DNA of 58,107 nucleotides from Candidatus Omnitrophota bacterium (GCA_030674475.1 JAUSCZ010000008.1:1-58107), one strand, 5' to 3'. Positions 36,213 to 44,470 are shown, numbered from the stretch's first letter. Program-made: numbers and translations. Notes: a model not told the origin generated them from the letters alone.

Positions 36213-37334
36213 TCAAGCGCGGTTCATCCCATTTTGCCAATCACTAAAGACAGGCTGATACCCTTTCCGACAAACCATCTGCCGGATTGTCTCCACGCTA
36301 CTGGTATCGGCAATCTCAAATTGTCCTTCGGTTTTATCGGAGAGCGCGTATCCGCCTACCTGGGTCCTGGACCCCGCGGATAAACGGGTCAGCCCCAGAC
36401 CGATGAGATTATCGCGCAGTTCTTTGGTTTCCCGGGTAGAGATGGTAATTCCCGCGCGGGGCAGGAAAATCCGGGTAGCCACAATGGCCTGGGTCAAATC
36501 CCGGTCGCGAAGCGGATAAGCCGGAGAAAAACTCCCCACCTGGGGCTGTATCCGCGGGAAAGATATACCCAGCTCAATATCCGGATAATAACGCTCCAGC
36601 CAATAAGCGTGAAGTCCGGCCAGAAAAACCTCTTTGCGAAACTCCGCAAGCCCCAGCAAGGCCCCAATGTTTATTTGCCGCATCCCTGCCTGGGCCGCGC
36701 GTTGAGGCGCCTCCAGCCTAAAGCGATAATCGCTCTTTGGCCCTTGCCCATGCAATTGAGCATATAGCCGCTGATCATAGGTTTCCTGATAAATAGTCAA
36801 ACCGCACACCCCCGCCGCGATAAGCTGGGCGTATTCATCAACGCTTAAAGGATAGATTTCAATTGAAATCATACTAAAAGTCTGCTTCAATAAAGATACA
36901 CATTCCTTTATATAGGAAAGAGGCGATTGCGCGCGCGACTCTCCGGTCAAAAGCAATATCTGCCGGATACCGCTCTTGGCGATTTCCTCCGCTTCCTGGC
37001 GGAGTTCCGTGAGGCTAAGGCGCTTTCTGGCTATGGGGTTAGAATGTTTGAATCCGCAATAGGCGCAGTCATTCTCGCAGTAGTTAGAAAGATATAGCGG
37101 CGCGTAAAGCTGGATAACCTTGCCAAAATTGCCCACGGTTATCCGCTTCGCCTTTTGGGCCAAAGGCTCAAGACAACCAAAAGCCTCTTCAGATAATAAC
37201 ACAAGAAAATCGGTTTCCGAAAGCGAATCCTTAGCTAAGACCCGTTCAACATCTTCCGGCTTGACCCGGCTAAAGAAGGCCGCGAAATCAAAGCGCTCAA
37301 ATCTTTCAATCTGATCATAAAAGGTTTTCGGCAT
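36213..37334 (-). CDS. thiH: 2-iminoacetate synthase
   Basis: 373 residues. Radical SAM enzyme that cleaves tyrosine to dehydroglycine for the thiazole ring of thiamine. NYCENDCAYCGFKHSN holds the CxxxCxxC cluster ligands; LLLTGESRAQSPLSYI and LTIYQETYDQRLYAQLHGQGPKSDYRFRLEAP are ThiH signatures. Length matches E. coli ThiH. Separated from thiG by a 204-base spacer carrying a palindromic insertion, where a tight operon would be expected. Use of ThiH rather than glycine oxidase fits an anaerobe. Confidence 0.95.
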   Translation of the reverse strand: MPKTFYDQIERFERFDFAAFFSRVKPEDVERVLAKDSLSETDFLVLLSEEAFGCLEPLAQKAKRITVGNFGKVIQLYAPLYLSNYCENDCAYCGFKHSNPIARKRLSLTELRQEAEEIAKSGIRQILLLTGESRAQSPLSYIKECVSLLKQTFSMISIEIYPLSVDEYAQLIAAGVCGLTIYQETYDQRLYAQLHGQGPKSDYRFRLEAPQRAAQAGMRQINIGALLGLAEFRKEVFLAGLHAYWLERYYPDIELGISFPRIQPQVGSFSPAYPLRDRDLTQAIVATRIFLPRAGITISTRETKELRDNLIGLGLTRLSAGSRTQVGGYALSDKTEGQFEIADTSSVETIRQMVCRKGYQPVFSDWQNGMNRA

Positions 37335-37538
37335 AATTCTAGCGTAGTGTCCCTAACGCTTCTTTACATTTTATTCCCCTCCCTTGATGGGAGGGGCAAG
37401 GGGAGGGGTGCAAACTGGTTATTTCCCCTCACCCTGCCCTCTCCCTCCGAGGGAGAGCAGAATTCGTTAACTGAATTACTATAAATAATATTTCATAAGT
37501 AAAAGGATTTTTATGAGACACTACATTAGGAAGAAGCA
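37335..37538. repeat. TAGTGTC-ended element holding a CTCCCC palindrome, between thiG and thiH
   Basis: GTAGTGTC at about 37,345 and GACACTAC at about 37,519 form an inverted pair some 175 bases apart. Inside lie CCCCTCCCTTGATGGGAGGGG and CCCTCTCCCTCCGAGGGAGAG (to about 37,457). This looks like one small element that has picked up another. No gene and no thiamine riboswitch is seen. Confidence 0.55.
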
Positions 37539-38306
37539 CTAACGCAGGAATCCAGTCAGAGGAGAAGAGGCTTGCGCGCTTTCTCTTATAGGGCTGATTC
37601 CGCACTCATATGCCAGCCTGCCCGCCTCTACCGCCAGCGAAAAGGCCCGGGCGACTGAAACCGGATCATCTGAGGTAGCCACCGCCGTATTCACCAATAC
37701 CGCGGCCGCTCCTATTTCCATAGCCTGGGCGGCATGGGAAGGCCGGCCGATACCGGCGTCTACCACAATCGGCAGTTCTATCTCCTCAATGAGTATCTTA
37801 ATTAATTCCCGCAGCGCTATTCCCTTATTCGTCCCTATAGGCGCGCCCAGGGGCATAATCGAAGCGGCCCCGGCGTCACGCAGGCGCCGGGCATCAGCCA
37901 AGTCCGGATTAACATAGGGCATAACAATAAACCCTTCCTTGGCCAGGACCTCGGTGGCATAAATCGTCTGGGCATTGTCGGGAAGCAAATATTTATTATC
38001 CGGAATCACCTCTATTTTTATCCAGTTGCCGCAGCCTAAGGCGCGCGCCAGACGGGCAACGCGGATTGCCTCTTCGGCATTCCTGGCTCCGGAGGTATTG
38101 GCCATCACAATGCAATCTTTAGGGATATACTCCAGAATGTTCTCTTCTTTGGCCTGGGGGTCAATCCGTCTTAAGGCCACGGTAACAATATGCGCGCCCG
38201 AACTAATAATCGCCTCCCGCATTATTTTGTAGGAGGCAAATTTACCCGTGCCCAGGAAAAACCTGCTCCGAATGGGCTGTCCGGAGACAATAAGTTGAGT
38301 TTCCAT
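37539..38306 (-). CDS. thiG: thiazole synthase
   Basis: 255 residues. Builds thiazole phosphate from deoxyxylulose phosphate, dehydroglycine and ThiS thiocarboxylate. [17 protein letters not shown], the Schiff-base lysine in [30 protein letters not shown] and [29 protein letters not shown] are all present. Standard length. It lies 2 bases after thiS. Confidence 0.96.
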   Translation of the reverse strand: METQLIVSGQPIRSRFFLGTGKFASYKIMREAIISSGAHIVTVALRRIDPQAKEENILEYIPKDCIVMANTSGARNAEEAIRVARLARALGCGNWIKIEVIPDNKYLLPDNAQTIYATEVLAKEGFIVMPYVNPDLADARRLRDAGAASIMPLGAPIGTNKGIALRELIKILIEEIELPIVVDAGIGRPSHAAQAMEIGAAAVLVNTAVATSDDPVSVARAFSLAVEAGRLAYECGISPIRESAQASSPLTGFLR

Positions 38307-38308
38307 CT

Positions 38309-38509
38309 TTATCCGCCTCCCACAAACGCTACTATTTCCAGCGCGTCATTTTCTTTTAAGATCACTGAATCAAACTTTTCCCGGGTCAAAATAACGCCGT
38401 TATACTCCACCACTACCGCCTGAGGATTAATCTTACGCTCCGCGATGATAGCCGCCATAGAAGTCTCCTTGGTCAAAAAAACTTCCTCACCGTTAACGCG
38501 CACCTTCAT
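38309..38509 (-). CDS. thiS: sulfur carrier protein ThiS
   Basis: 66 residues, ubiquitin-like fold, ending GGG so that the carboxyl terminus can be adenylated (ThiF) and converted to a thiocarboxylate. [12 protein letters not shown] opens the first hairpin and [11 protein letters not shown] and [11 protein letters not shown] follow. First gene of thiS-thiG-thiH. Its ATG overlaps the stop of an M48-like scrap by four bases (ATGA). No thiF is in the window. Confidence 0.94.
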   Translation of the reverse strand: MKVRVNGEEVFLTKETSMAAIIAERKINPQAVVVEYNGVILTREKFDSVILKENDALEIVAFVGGG

Positions 38510-38628
38510 TGAACACCCTCAGCGGTAATATTAGGCATCTTTTGGCCTACCGGGTATCCTTTTATTTTTATAGCTTCCTTAAGCGCCATAACTCTGCTCT
38601 TGGGATAAGGATGGCTTAAGAATATCAT
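38506..38628 (-). pseudogene. C-terminal remnant resembling an M48 metalloprotease
   Basis: 40 codons reading MIFLSHPYPKSRVMALKEAI then [20 protein letters not shown], preceded in frame by TAG. (F)LSHPxPxxRVxAL is the end motif of M48/HtpX-like peptidases (THPPxxxRIxxL). The stop overlaps the thiS ATG by four bases, as if a full M48 gene once preceded thiS in one operon. Everything upstream of the motif is gone. A small independent peptide cannot be excluded. Confidence 0.45.
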
Positions 38629-38665
38629 CTATTACAATAGGTTATAAAGAATGTCTCTATTTTTC

Positions 38666-38694
38666 TTGCGCATGACTTTTGTTTAAGGTAGAAT
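38666..38694 (+). promoter_or_regulatory. sigma-70 type promoter for the 49-residue protein
   Basis: TTGCGC (38,666-38,671), a 17-base spacer and TAGAAT (38,689-38,694). Transcription would begin near 38,701, about 19 bases before the ATG at 38,720. Confidence 0.55.
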
Positions 38695-38719
38695 AGCATT
38701 AATTAAAAAGGAGGATAAA

Positions 38720-38869
38720 ATGTCCAAAGGAAGAAAGGCCTTCGGGCCGAGTAAAAAGAAAGCCAGCGATATACACCACTGCAAAAAGCCAAAAAAGAAG
38801 GTTTTGTATAAAGTGCCGTCTGCTACTGAACAAGAAATTAAGCACACGCGGATAAATACCCCGCGATAA
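38720..38869 (+). CDS. small lysine-rich protein (49 residues)
   Basis: Begins MSKGRKAFGPSKKKASDIHH and continues CKKPKKKVLYKVPSATEQEI; strongly basic, no membrane segment. It has a near-ideal AAGGAGG ribosome site five bases before the ATG and a good promoter, so it is probably real despite its size. It lies on the plus strand between leftward genes. The composition suggests a nucleic-acid-binding peptide or a ribosome-associated protein; no family recognised. Confidence 0.65.
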   Translation: MSKGRKAFGPSKKKASDIHHCKKPKKKVLYKVPSATEQEIKHTRINTPR

Positions 38870-38929
38870 TGATTGTTCTCTCAAGCGCTTCGCGGTAGTC
38901 CTCAATTCTGATTAAACAGGAAAAGGCTT

Positions 38930-39499
38930 TTACCTCATCGCTATCGGAACCCATTTGGAAAGGTCGCCTAAATGGCTCCATAACGCCATATAGCCGACGC
39001 GCAGCCAAATAACCGCCGCGCTCACCAGGCACAGTATTATCAGCCAACGGAAAAATTGTTTTCTTATCCAATAGGCCAAGGGAAGCAATACCCCGGCCAA
39101 ACCCGTAAGAATAAAACCTGCTCCTGAAACAAGAGGTTCCCGGGTCATAGCCAGAGTAACTATCCGCAGCCCCGCGATTACCGCGGCGATCCCCGCGAAA
39201 AACCCATACATAATTACCGGAAATAAATCCCACCCCTTGGCAATAGCAATACCCGCCCCCGCGAATAAGATTCCTAACAATACCGACAATTCTCCAAAGG
39301 CAACATTATAACTGCCGGGAAGCGGCCAATTGAATATCATATGAAACCCGCACGCCAAGGCAACCGCTCCTGACATAAGAAAACCGCTGGCCCAATGTTT
39401 CTCAACCACAGAATTATTTGCCTTACGCACACACGCCGCGAGTAAACACAATCCGCTTGCCATGTTGATAAGCATCAACGGCACATAATCAATAAACAT
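38930..39499 (-). CDS. DUF981 family integral membrane protein
   Basis: 189 residues from the ATG at 39,499, which has AGGAGG just upstream; a longer ORF starts 36 bases earlier without one. MFIDYVPLMLINMASGLCLL and GFHMIFNWPLPGSYNVAFGE are DUF981 signatures, and six hydrophobic segments are visible. The family is common in archaea and anaerobic bacteria; its function is unknown. It has no clear operon partner. Confidence 0.85.
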   Translation of the reverse strand: MFIDYVPLMLINMASGLCLLAACVRKANNSVVEKHWASGFLMSGAVALACGFHMIFNWPLPGSYNVAFGELSVLLGILFAGAGIAIAKGWDLFPVIMYGFFAGIAAVIAGLRIVTLAMTREPLVSGAGFILTGLAGVLLPLAYWIRKQFFRWLIILCLVSAAVIWLRVGYMALWSHLGDLSKWVPIAMR

Positions 39500-39590
39500 A
39501 GCCACCTCCTTTAATTTTAGCAAAATATGCTTCACCCTGGAAAAAAACGGACAGAATTACAACCAAAAAAATCAAGACGCTTAAAAAATC

Positions 39591-39718
39591 AAGACGCTTT
39601 AGCTAACCTCTTCCGAAACAATCGCTTCCAAAACAAATACTGGCATCTATTTGCTTTATAGCTCTATCATATTTCTTTTACATCTCCCTTCAATTAATTG
39701 CGTTATGTAAAGCATCTT
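39591..39718. mobile_element. 128-bp MITE, copy 1
   Basis: Ends AAGACGCTTTA and TAAAGCATCTT (inverted, one mismatch). The interior (CTCTTCCGAAACAATCGCTT, TACTGGCATCTATTTGCTTT) matches copies 2 and 3 with a handful of changes. AATC precedes and ATTC follows it. A loose extra half-end (CAAGACGCTTAA) lies just left at 39,573, suggesting a second, partial insertion. Confidence 0.8.
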
Positions 39719-39727
39719 ATTCTTTTT

Positions 39728-40216
39728 TTATTTTTTCTTCCGCTTTTTTGAAACTGGCTTTTTCTTTTCAACAGACTTTTTCTTTGCAGCAGGCTTTTTC
39801 TTTTCACTAACCTGGGATTTATCAATATTGGCTACTTGAGCGGGAGCCGCTTCTTTTGGCCTGTTATCAATGCTTGCCTTAAATGAATTACCGGCTTTAC
39901 GACGCTTAAAACAGTCCTGGCAATATACTGGACGATCTCCGCTGGGCCTAAAAGGGATTTCGCATTCTTTCTTACAATCAGCGCAAATCACCTTATGCAT
40001 AACCCTCTCTCTATAACGATTATCCCGCCTTCCTCCGTTCTGAACGTGAGTGTTTACCGGCTGCTGAAATGGTTTAGGAAAAGGTTTTATTTCAGCCGGC
40101 TTTGGCGAAAACCGGTTAACCAGGATATCAACCTTATTCTCTAACAAGGTAAGCTGCTCTTGTACTTTAATAATTAAACCCGCGATGTCCGGCTCATTCT
40201 GCAATTGTTTTTTCAT
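39728..40216 (-). CDS. zinc-ribbon protein with lysine-rich tail
   Basis: 162 residues in three parts: an N-terminal helix likely to form a coiled coil (LIIKVQEQLTLLENKVDILV), a linker, a zinc ribbon ICADCKKECEIPF ... RPVYCQDCFKRRK with two CxxC pairs, and a tail of AAKKKSVEKKKPVSKKRKKK. Such CxxC-CxxC proteins with basic tails occur in candidate-phylum genomes and probably bind nucleic acid. The exact role is unknown. MITE copies lie on both sides (39,591 and 40,302). Confidence 0.8.
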   Translation of the reverse strand: MKKQLQNEPDIAGLIIKVQEQLTLLENKVDILVNRFSPKPAEIKPFPKPFQQPVNTHVQNGGRRDNRYRERVMHKVICADCKKECEIPFRPSGDRPVYCQDCFKRRKAGNSFKASIDNRPKEAAPAQVANIDKSQVSEKKKPAAKKKSVEKKKPVSKKRKKK

Positions 40217-40537
40217 CTTGCTCCTCTATTTTAGCGAAACTTAGTCACCATCTTCTATAGCTTATTAAAAATATATAACACAAAAGAAAAATTCAAAATT
40301 CAAGACGCTTTAGCTATCCTCTTCCGAAACAATCGCTTCCAAAACAAATACTGACATCTATTTGCTTTATAGCTCTATCGTATTTCTTTTACATCTCCCT
40401 GCAATTAATTATGTCATGTAAAGCGTCTTATTCATTTTATTCATTATTTTCATTATTATTCATTCTCATAGCTAACTCTGCCCCGGCTCGACTACCAGCC
40501 ATTAACACCCACGCCCCTTCGAGAGAATATCGCATAG
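40217..40537. other. 321-base spacer holding MITE copy 2
   Basis: Apart from the MITE at 40,302-40,429 the spacer has AT-rich single-copy sequence. A plus-strand ORF starting inside the MITE (40,411) lacks a ribosome site and is judged accidental. Confidence 0.6.
40302..40429. mobile_element. 128-bp MITE, copy 2
   Basis: Perfect 11-bp terminal inverted repeats AAGACGCTTTA/TAAAGCGTCTT. It is nearly identical to copy 3 over the full length. Flanked on both sides by ATTC, a possible 4-bp target duplication. Non-coding. Confidence 0.85.
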
Positions 40538-40981
40538 CTACCGATTCCTCTTACCGATCTCTTTCCGACATTCTTTATGAACGGCAGCAACTTCTTCTGC
40601 GAGACGTTTTGGTAAAGGGCAATAAATAATCTCAACATCCTGAACAATTTTGCCTTTTGATTTCCCTTGAAAATAGTCGCAATACCTCTTATCTGTCAAT
40701 ATCATCAACTTCTTGTCTGCCTTTACAATACTCAAAAAATAAATCTCTGTGTACGTTGACTTAATTGTGCCTGTACCGACTCTCCCATTATCCCGCAATG
40801 AACTTGTCTTTATCCCAGCGACAAGAGACCTATCTTTTGCTACCACATCAAACCTATGGACACCGCCAGTAACCAAACGGATTTCTTTTTCAGAATCTTC
40901 AACAGCAACTCCAAATGATCGAGAACACCAATCACGGACGTACTGTTCTACAGGATTTTTTAGACCAGTTGTATTAGCCAT
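40538..40981 (-). CDS. uncharacterised protein, possible degenerate nuclease fold
   Basis: 147 residues, no signal or membrane segment. GGVHRFDVVAKDRSLVAGIK has the look of the D ... (E)xK core of a PD-(D/E)XK nuclease, but a glycine stands where the acidic residue should be, so either the resemblance is accidental or activity is lost. The second half (KKLMILTDKRYCDYFQGKSK) is consistent with an alpha/beta core. Probably an accessory or defence-related gene by neighbourhood. Function unknown. Confidence 0.6.
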   Translation of the reverse strand: MANTTGLKNPVEQYVRDWCSRSFGVAVEDSEKEIRLVTGGVHRFDVVAKDRSLVAGIKTSSLRDNGRVGTGTIKSTYTEIYFLSIVKADKKLMILTDKRYCDYFQGKSKGKIVQDVEIIYCPLPKRLAEEVAAVHKECRKEIGKRNR

Positions 40982-41026
40982 GAGACAAATAAGACTTTTA
41001 ATCCGTCAAATATTAAAATTTGCATA

Positions 41027-41308
41027 TCAGCATCCAGGAGCACATTTATCTTTGTATTCTGGGTTTGTATCATACACGGCTTTCAATGCCTGACGGATAA
41101 GCTGATGTGCCACATCCTTATCAACTGCTACTTGATAACCAAGGCTCGTTTCAGGAGATACCCATTCACAATCAATAAATACTTCCGTAACATAATCGCT
41201 CTCTCTAATCAAAACACCAGATTGACTTACATAATACTTAAACTGCTGCGGTAACATTGAAGGGATGTTGGGAATTGCTACGTTGTCTAATAATGGCTGC
41301 ACCTCCAC
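41027..41308 (-). CDS. uncharacterised 93-residue protein
   Basis: Not recognised. MEVQPLLDNVAIPNIPSMLP is followed by a soluble alpha/beta-like chain (YYVSQSGVLIRESDYVTEVF, then VDKDVAHQLIRQALKAVY). It ends CAPGC. It lies 45 bases upstream of the 147-residue gene on the same strand, and a transposase remnant begins 22 bases upstream, which may have replaced its promoter. Confidence 0.5.
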   Translation of the reverse strand: MEVQPLLDNVAIPNIPSMLPQQFKYYVSQSGVLIRESDYVTEVFIDCEWVSPETSLGYQVAVDKDVAHQLIRQALKAVYDTNPEYKDKCAPGC

Positions 41309-41329
41309 GGGAGTTCCGGGGGGGGCACA

Positions 41330-41440
41330 TCACTTAATTATTTTCGGCCCTGGTTTTCGTTTCTTTAGTTCTCTTCCGATTTCATCCTCAATAGCCTCTA
41401 TAAACTTATCGTCTCCTAACGACCTGCCTGTAGCCACACG
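41330..41440 (-). pseudogene. RAYT (Y1_Tnp) C-terminal remnant 1
   Basis: The last 36 codons of a REP-associated tyrosine transposase: GDDKFIEAIEDEIGRELKKR then KPGPKIIK and TGA. Matches the remnant at 46,259 almost residue for residue. The catalytic HUH and tyrosine regions are missing. An inverted repeat of the REP kind (AATGGGGTCAGACCTCAA ... GTCCGACCCTATT, 41,443-41,500) lies next to it. Confidence 0.75.
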
Positions 41441-41442
41441 CT

Positions 41443-41500
41443 AATGGGGTCAGACCTCAAAGATAGAAACTAACTTCTAAGGTTGATGTCCGACCCTATT
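41443..41500. repeat. REP-like imperfect hairpin
   Basis: AATGGGGTCAGACCTCAA (41,443-41,460) faces AAGGTTGATGTCCGACCCTATT less perfectly (41,479-41,500). The same AGGGTC/GACCCT pattern recurs at 44,071-44,161. Confidence 0.55.
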
Positions 41501-41579
41501 CACTCGTCGTTTTTTCTCTCCATTCTCCCTACGATTTTACCTTCCTATTTATTGCTATTACTCTTTCTAACAGAAATCA

Positions 41580-42320
41580 TTAACCCGCCAGGTTCCGCTC
41601 AATTTCTACCACCAGCGTCTTAGGGAAGCCTTTGATGATTATATGCTGATTAACAGGAAGAAACGCCTTGAGCTCGCGTTTAAAATCAAGCTTTCCGGAT
41701 TTAACAACATCTAGAATCTTCGCCTTCAATTGTTTATCCTGAATAAATGCTTCCTTAAAGGCCATGCGGCTGCGAAGGATAAAATAAAGATCATAAAAAT
41801 CCCGCGCCTTGCCGCGGGTAAGGCAGGCCCTGATTTTTTCAGCGACAAAAACCTCTTCCTTAAGATGAATAAGCGTATAGGGCACCACAAGGTCAGACTG
41901 AATGAGCGCCGTTGTCCCTATCCCTTTTTTGCCATTGCGCAGGGAAACTTCCACCTGAATACTGCTTTTGTATTCGGTAGTTTCAAACTTAAATATAGCA
42001 AGGTATCCTCCGGAGGTGCTCTTTGACTCAATGATTTCGGTTTGGATGCCCTCCATTTCTATCTTAGTAAGAGCTTCTTCCATTAAAGCCTCAATTTCTT
42101 TAATGGTGATGTTTACCCCGGTAAAATCCAGGTATTCCGAAAACCGCGGACTCTGCCAGATGATGCGTAACGCCGTACCTCCCTTAAAAAGCAGGCCGTC
42201 AGAACCCTTTTCCTGATAAAGCCGCGAAAGAAATAGCTGTTGGAAATACTCCCGCTCGACGTTATCCACTGTTGTCTGCCAGTTTCCAGCTAACTTTTGA
42301 ACTTGCCTTTTTTCAATCAT
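41580..42320 (-). CDS. AbiEii-type nucleotidyltransferase toxin, catalytic Asp altered
   Basis: 246 residues. Type IV toxin of the AbiE abortive-infection family: LLFKGGTALRIIW (residues 43-55) then SPRFSEYLDFTG and the helical KARDFYDLYFILRSR near 180. In active AbiEii proteins the motif is RFSEDLDF, where both aspartates bind metal; here the first is Tyr63, so transferase activity may be lost. The rest is full length. Its ATG overlaps the antitoxin stop by four bases. Confidence 0.85.
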   Translation of the reverse strand: MIEKRQVQKLAGNWQTTVDNVEREYFQQLFLSRLYQEKGSDGLLFKGGTALRIIWQSPRFSEYLDFTGVNITIKEIEALMEEALTKIEMEGIQTEIIESKSTSGGYLAIFKFETTEYKSSIQVEVSLRNGKKGIGTTALIQSDLVVPYTLIHLKEEVFVAEKIRACLTRGKARDFYDLYFILRSRMAFKEAFIQDKQLKAKILDVVKSGKLDFKRELKAFLPVNQHIIIKGFPKTLVVEIERNLAG

Positions 42321-42910
42321 AGGATTTCCTTAACCAGTTTTATCAGGCTCTTTCTGCCAAAAAATCTGGCATATTCCATCACAGTTTTTTTATTCAACTT
42401 GCGGACATTAAGGCGTTCGTTGAGAGTTTTTCGCTTAAGACTAACAAAATAAAGGTAATCCACAAGAGCCTTTTCCGGCTCGGCTATAAGAACAGTCGTA
42501 GCCCTCCTCTTCTCTGTTCTGTAGCCGCGGTAGGCCGGTTTTTTAACGCGGGAATACGTGAAGGATTTATTATTAACAATAAACTCTCTAGTAATCCGTG
42601 TGGTAACCGATGTTATGGCATATACAGATTCGGGAATAACGCCGTAGCGGGAAAGCGCGTATTCAAAAGAAATGTAACTGGGCGCGTATAGCCGATTGGC
42701 AATAGCCTCTTCTGGCGGCGGGTCCGCGCGTAGCGCGTAAAGGCCGTTTCGCACTTTAAGGAAAAGGTCATCGCAGTGGCCTTTGATAAACTCCTGGGTC
42801 GCGCGCAAAGACACGCCAAAGACGCGCTGGAAGTCCAAAGGAGAAAATAACCGGACTCCTTTTTCCTGAAGGGACTGCTGAACAAATATTGGTTTAAGTT
42901 TTCGCTTCAT
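42317..42910 (-). CDS. AbiEi-type antitoxin / transcriptional regulator
   Basis: 197 residues. An N-terminal winged-helix part (LFSPLDFQRVFGVSLRATQEFI, LKVRNGLYALRA) and the AbiEi C-terminal domain (LYAPSYISFEYALSRYGVIPE, then SVTTRITREF and AEPEKALVDYLYF). In known systems it represses its own promoter and counters AbiEii without direct contact. First gene of the pair, overlapping the toxin gene by four bases. It is intact although the toxin looks damaged. Confidence 0.85.
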   Translation of the reverse strand: MKRKLKPIFVQQSLQEKGVRLFSPLDFQRVFGVSLRATQEFIKGHCDDLFLKVRNGLYALRADPPPEEAIANRLYAPSYISFEYALSRYGVIPESVYAITSVTTRITREFIVNNKSFTYSRVKKPAYRGYRTEKRRATTVLIAEPEKALVDYLYFVSLKRKTLNERLNVRKLNKKTVMEYARFFGRKSLIKLVKEIL

Positions 42911-43087
42911 ATAGAGCTAAATGTTAAATGTGTATTTATAGCAATTATACCCTATTCCCTGAATCCCTCAAGTTTTTTTATTTTATAACAGACCAAATCA
43001 AGACAGCTACCCAACCAAGTAAATTCCTCACTTTGTTCGGAATGAGCTGATAGGGTCAAAATGCCCCCGTCATTTTCTATTCATCCC

Positions 43088-44050
43088 TTACTTCAATCTA
43101 TCCGTTATCTGATAGATTACCCCAGAGGCAACCTCAGGCTTAGGCAACCCTAACTTGCGCGCGGAAATGGTGATTTCGGTGCTGGCATCATTAAGCTTCT
43201 TAAGCCTAAAAGTTACCTTGGCTCCGCTCACTTCGGCACTTATGACGCCGCCGGTTTTATTCTCTCTTCTAACTGCTCCCATCTGTTTAAGCACCTCTAA
43301 TCCCGTGTTATAGGCTTTATCAGTTGTTACATCAAAAGAGGCTTGAGTGTAGTCTTTGCCGGCAAAAGTGAATACGGCGGCAACCGGCATGGCCGCTACG
43401 CCGGCAAGCATAGAAGCCGCGTATACTTTAAGCCCCCGAATACCTGCCGCCTTCAGCGGTTCAGAAATAATCAACGCGACAAGCTGCTGAACGCTGGTAA
43501 TATTCTTATAACTCTTCTTCAGATTTACCTCATAGACCTTGATAGCCGGCGGGCCCTTAACGCTATAATCCTTACTTACTATTCTCCCTATAGCTAAATT
43601 CACGAGGTCAATTTGTATCGCCAGCTCTTTCGCGGGTTTTGTTGCTTCCTTCTCAAGAGTCCCGGCCTTTTTGTCTTCAGTAATTTTAAGCGAATCTACA
43701 TTAAGCTTTCCTTCTTCATTCTCAGTCATGCCCACTTCTTTAAGTTCGAAATCTATCTCTTTAAGATGGATCTTGCCTTTAAGCAGCGCCCCCAGATTCC
43801 AGGAAATACTTATCTTTGGAATATCAACCAAAATATCCCGAGGGAATCCGTGAGGATTATACATCTTAAAATCCGTCATCTCAACTGTCTGTCGTATGAC
43901 ACTCAGGGAAAAGCCGCCGATACGCGTAGGGGCGCCGGTAACGCTGCCGGCAACGCTACCTATGAGCGATTTAATAAAAATATCCCTCGCTATACAAAAC
44001 GCGAAGAGAAAGACGACTATCAGGGCTAAAATCTTGTTTTTCTTCCACAT
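43088..44050 (-). CDS. AsmA-like/DUF3568-like envelope protein
   Basis: 320 residues. An N-terminal membrane segment (ILALIVVFLFAFCIARD) is followed by an AsmA/DUF748-style region (TRIGGFSLSVIRQTVEMTDF, then GFPRDILVDIPKISISWNLGALLKGKIHLKEIDFEL) and, from about residue 230, a DUF3568-like C-terminal domain (FDVTTDKAYNTGLEVLKQMGAV, then ISAEVSGAKVTFRLKKLNDAST). It likely faces the periplasm. AsmA-like proteins are linked to lipid transport and outer-membrane assembly. The AsmA-DUF3568 combination looks like a fusion. Confidence 0.7.
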   Translation of the reverse strand: MWKKNKILALIVVFLFAFCIARDIFIKSLIGSVAGSVTGAPTRIGGFSLSVIRQTVEMTDFKMYNPHGFPRDILVDIPKISISWNLGALLKGKIHLKEIDFELKEVGMTENEEGKLNVDSLKITEDKKAGTLEKEATKPAKELAIQIDLVNLAIGRIVSKDYSVKGPPAIKVYEVNLKKSYKNITSVQQLVALIISEPLKAAGIRGLKVYAASMLAGVAAMPVAAVFTFAGKDYTQASFDVTTDKAYNTGLEVLKQMGAVRRENKTGGVISAEVSGAKVTFRLKKLNDASTEITISARKLGLPKPEVASGVIYQITDRLK

Positions 44051-44070
44051 TCAGCACCTCCTTTCGGCTG

Positions 44071-44161
44071 ATAGGGTCAACCTCAAATTTACAATTTATC
44101 CAATTTCTTATCAATTCCAGCGTCAAGGGTCATTGGGGACTTTTGAGGTTTGGCCCCCTAT
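44071..44161. repeat. REP-like hairpin
   Basis: ATAGGGTCAACCTCAAATTT (44,071-44,090) faces GACTTTTGAGGTTTGGCCCC ... TAT (to 44,161). The same arrangement as at 41,443, next to another transposase remnant. Confidence 0.55.
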
Positions 44162-44227
44162 TCCCGAACTTATCGCAATTGCCAATGATTACTTTCTTAA
44201 GTTCCGTAAGTTCCGGGGACACATCAC

Positions 44228-44470
44228 TTATTTCTTCTTTCTTCCCGGTTTCTGGGGTCTTAAAATTCTGCTTGTTATCTTTTCCAGATTTTCTATGAAT
44301 CCCTCTTGGCCTAAGGGCTTTCCGATGCGCGCGTGTTTCTTAAAAAGCTTCATATTCTGATCCTGGTCTTGGCCTGCTAAAAACGCCTTCCAATCTTCTA
44401 TTTCTTCAATAACAAAGTTATCAGATAATAATAAATCTTTGGTTTTATAAAGAACTGGCCAGATCAATGA
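44228..44470 (-). pseudogene. RAYT (Y1_Tnp) C-terminal remnant 2
   Basis: About 80 codons in the minus frame: SDNFVIEEIEDWKAFLAGQD, then KLFKKHARIGKPLGQEGFIE, NLEKITSRILRPQKPGRKKK and stop. The GKPLGxxxFIxxLE ... PGRKKK end is typical of REP-associated transposases. The N-terminal HUH domain is absent and the ORF continues into REP-like GGAATGCCGG repeats. It belongs to a different subfamily from remnants 1 and 3. Confidence 0.8.

Noticed and set aside
38510-38700. Thiamine (TPP) riboswitch upstream of thiS
   Set aside because: No CTGAGA or ACCTGATCTGG-type core found; the region instead encodes an M48-like tail and, on the other strand, a promoter.
40411-40629. Plus-strand ORF with a hydrophobic start (SFYSLFSLLFILIANSAP)
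   Set aside because: It begins inside MITE copy 2 without a ribosome site and overlaps the end of a minus-strand gene.
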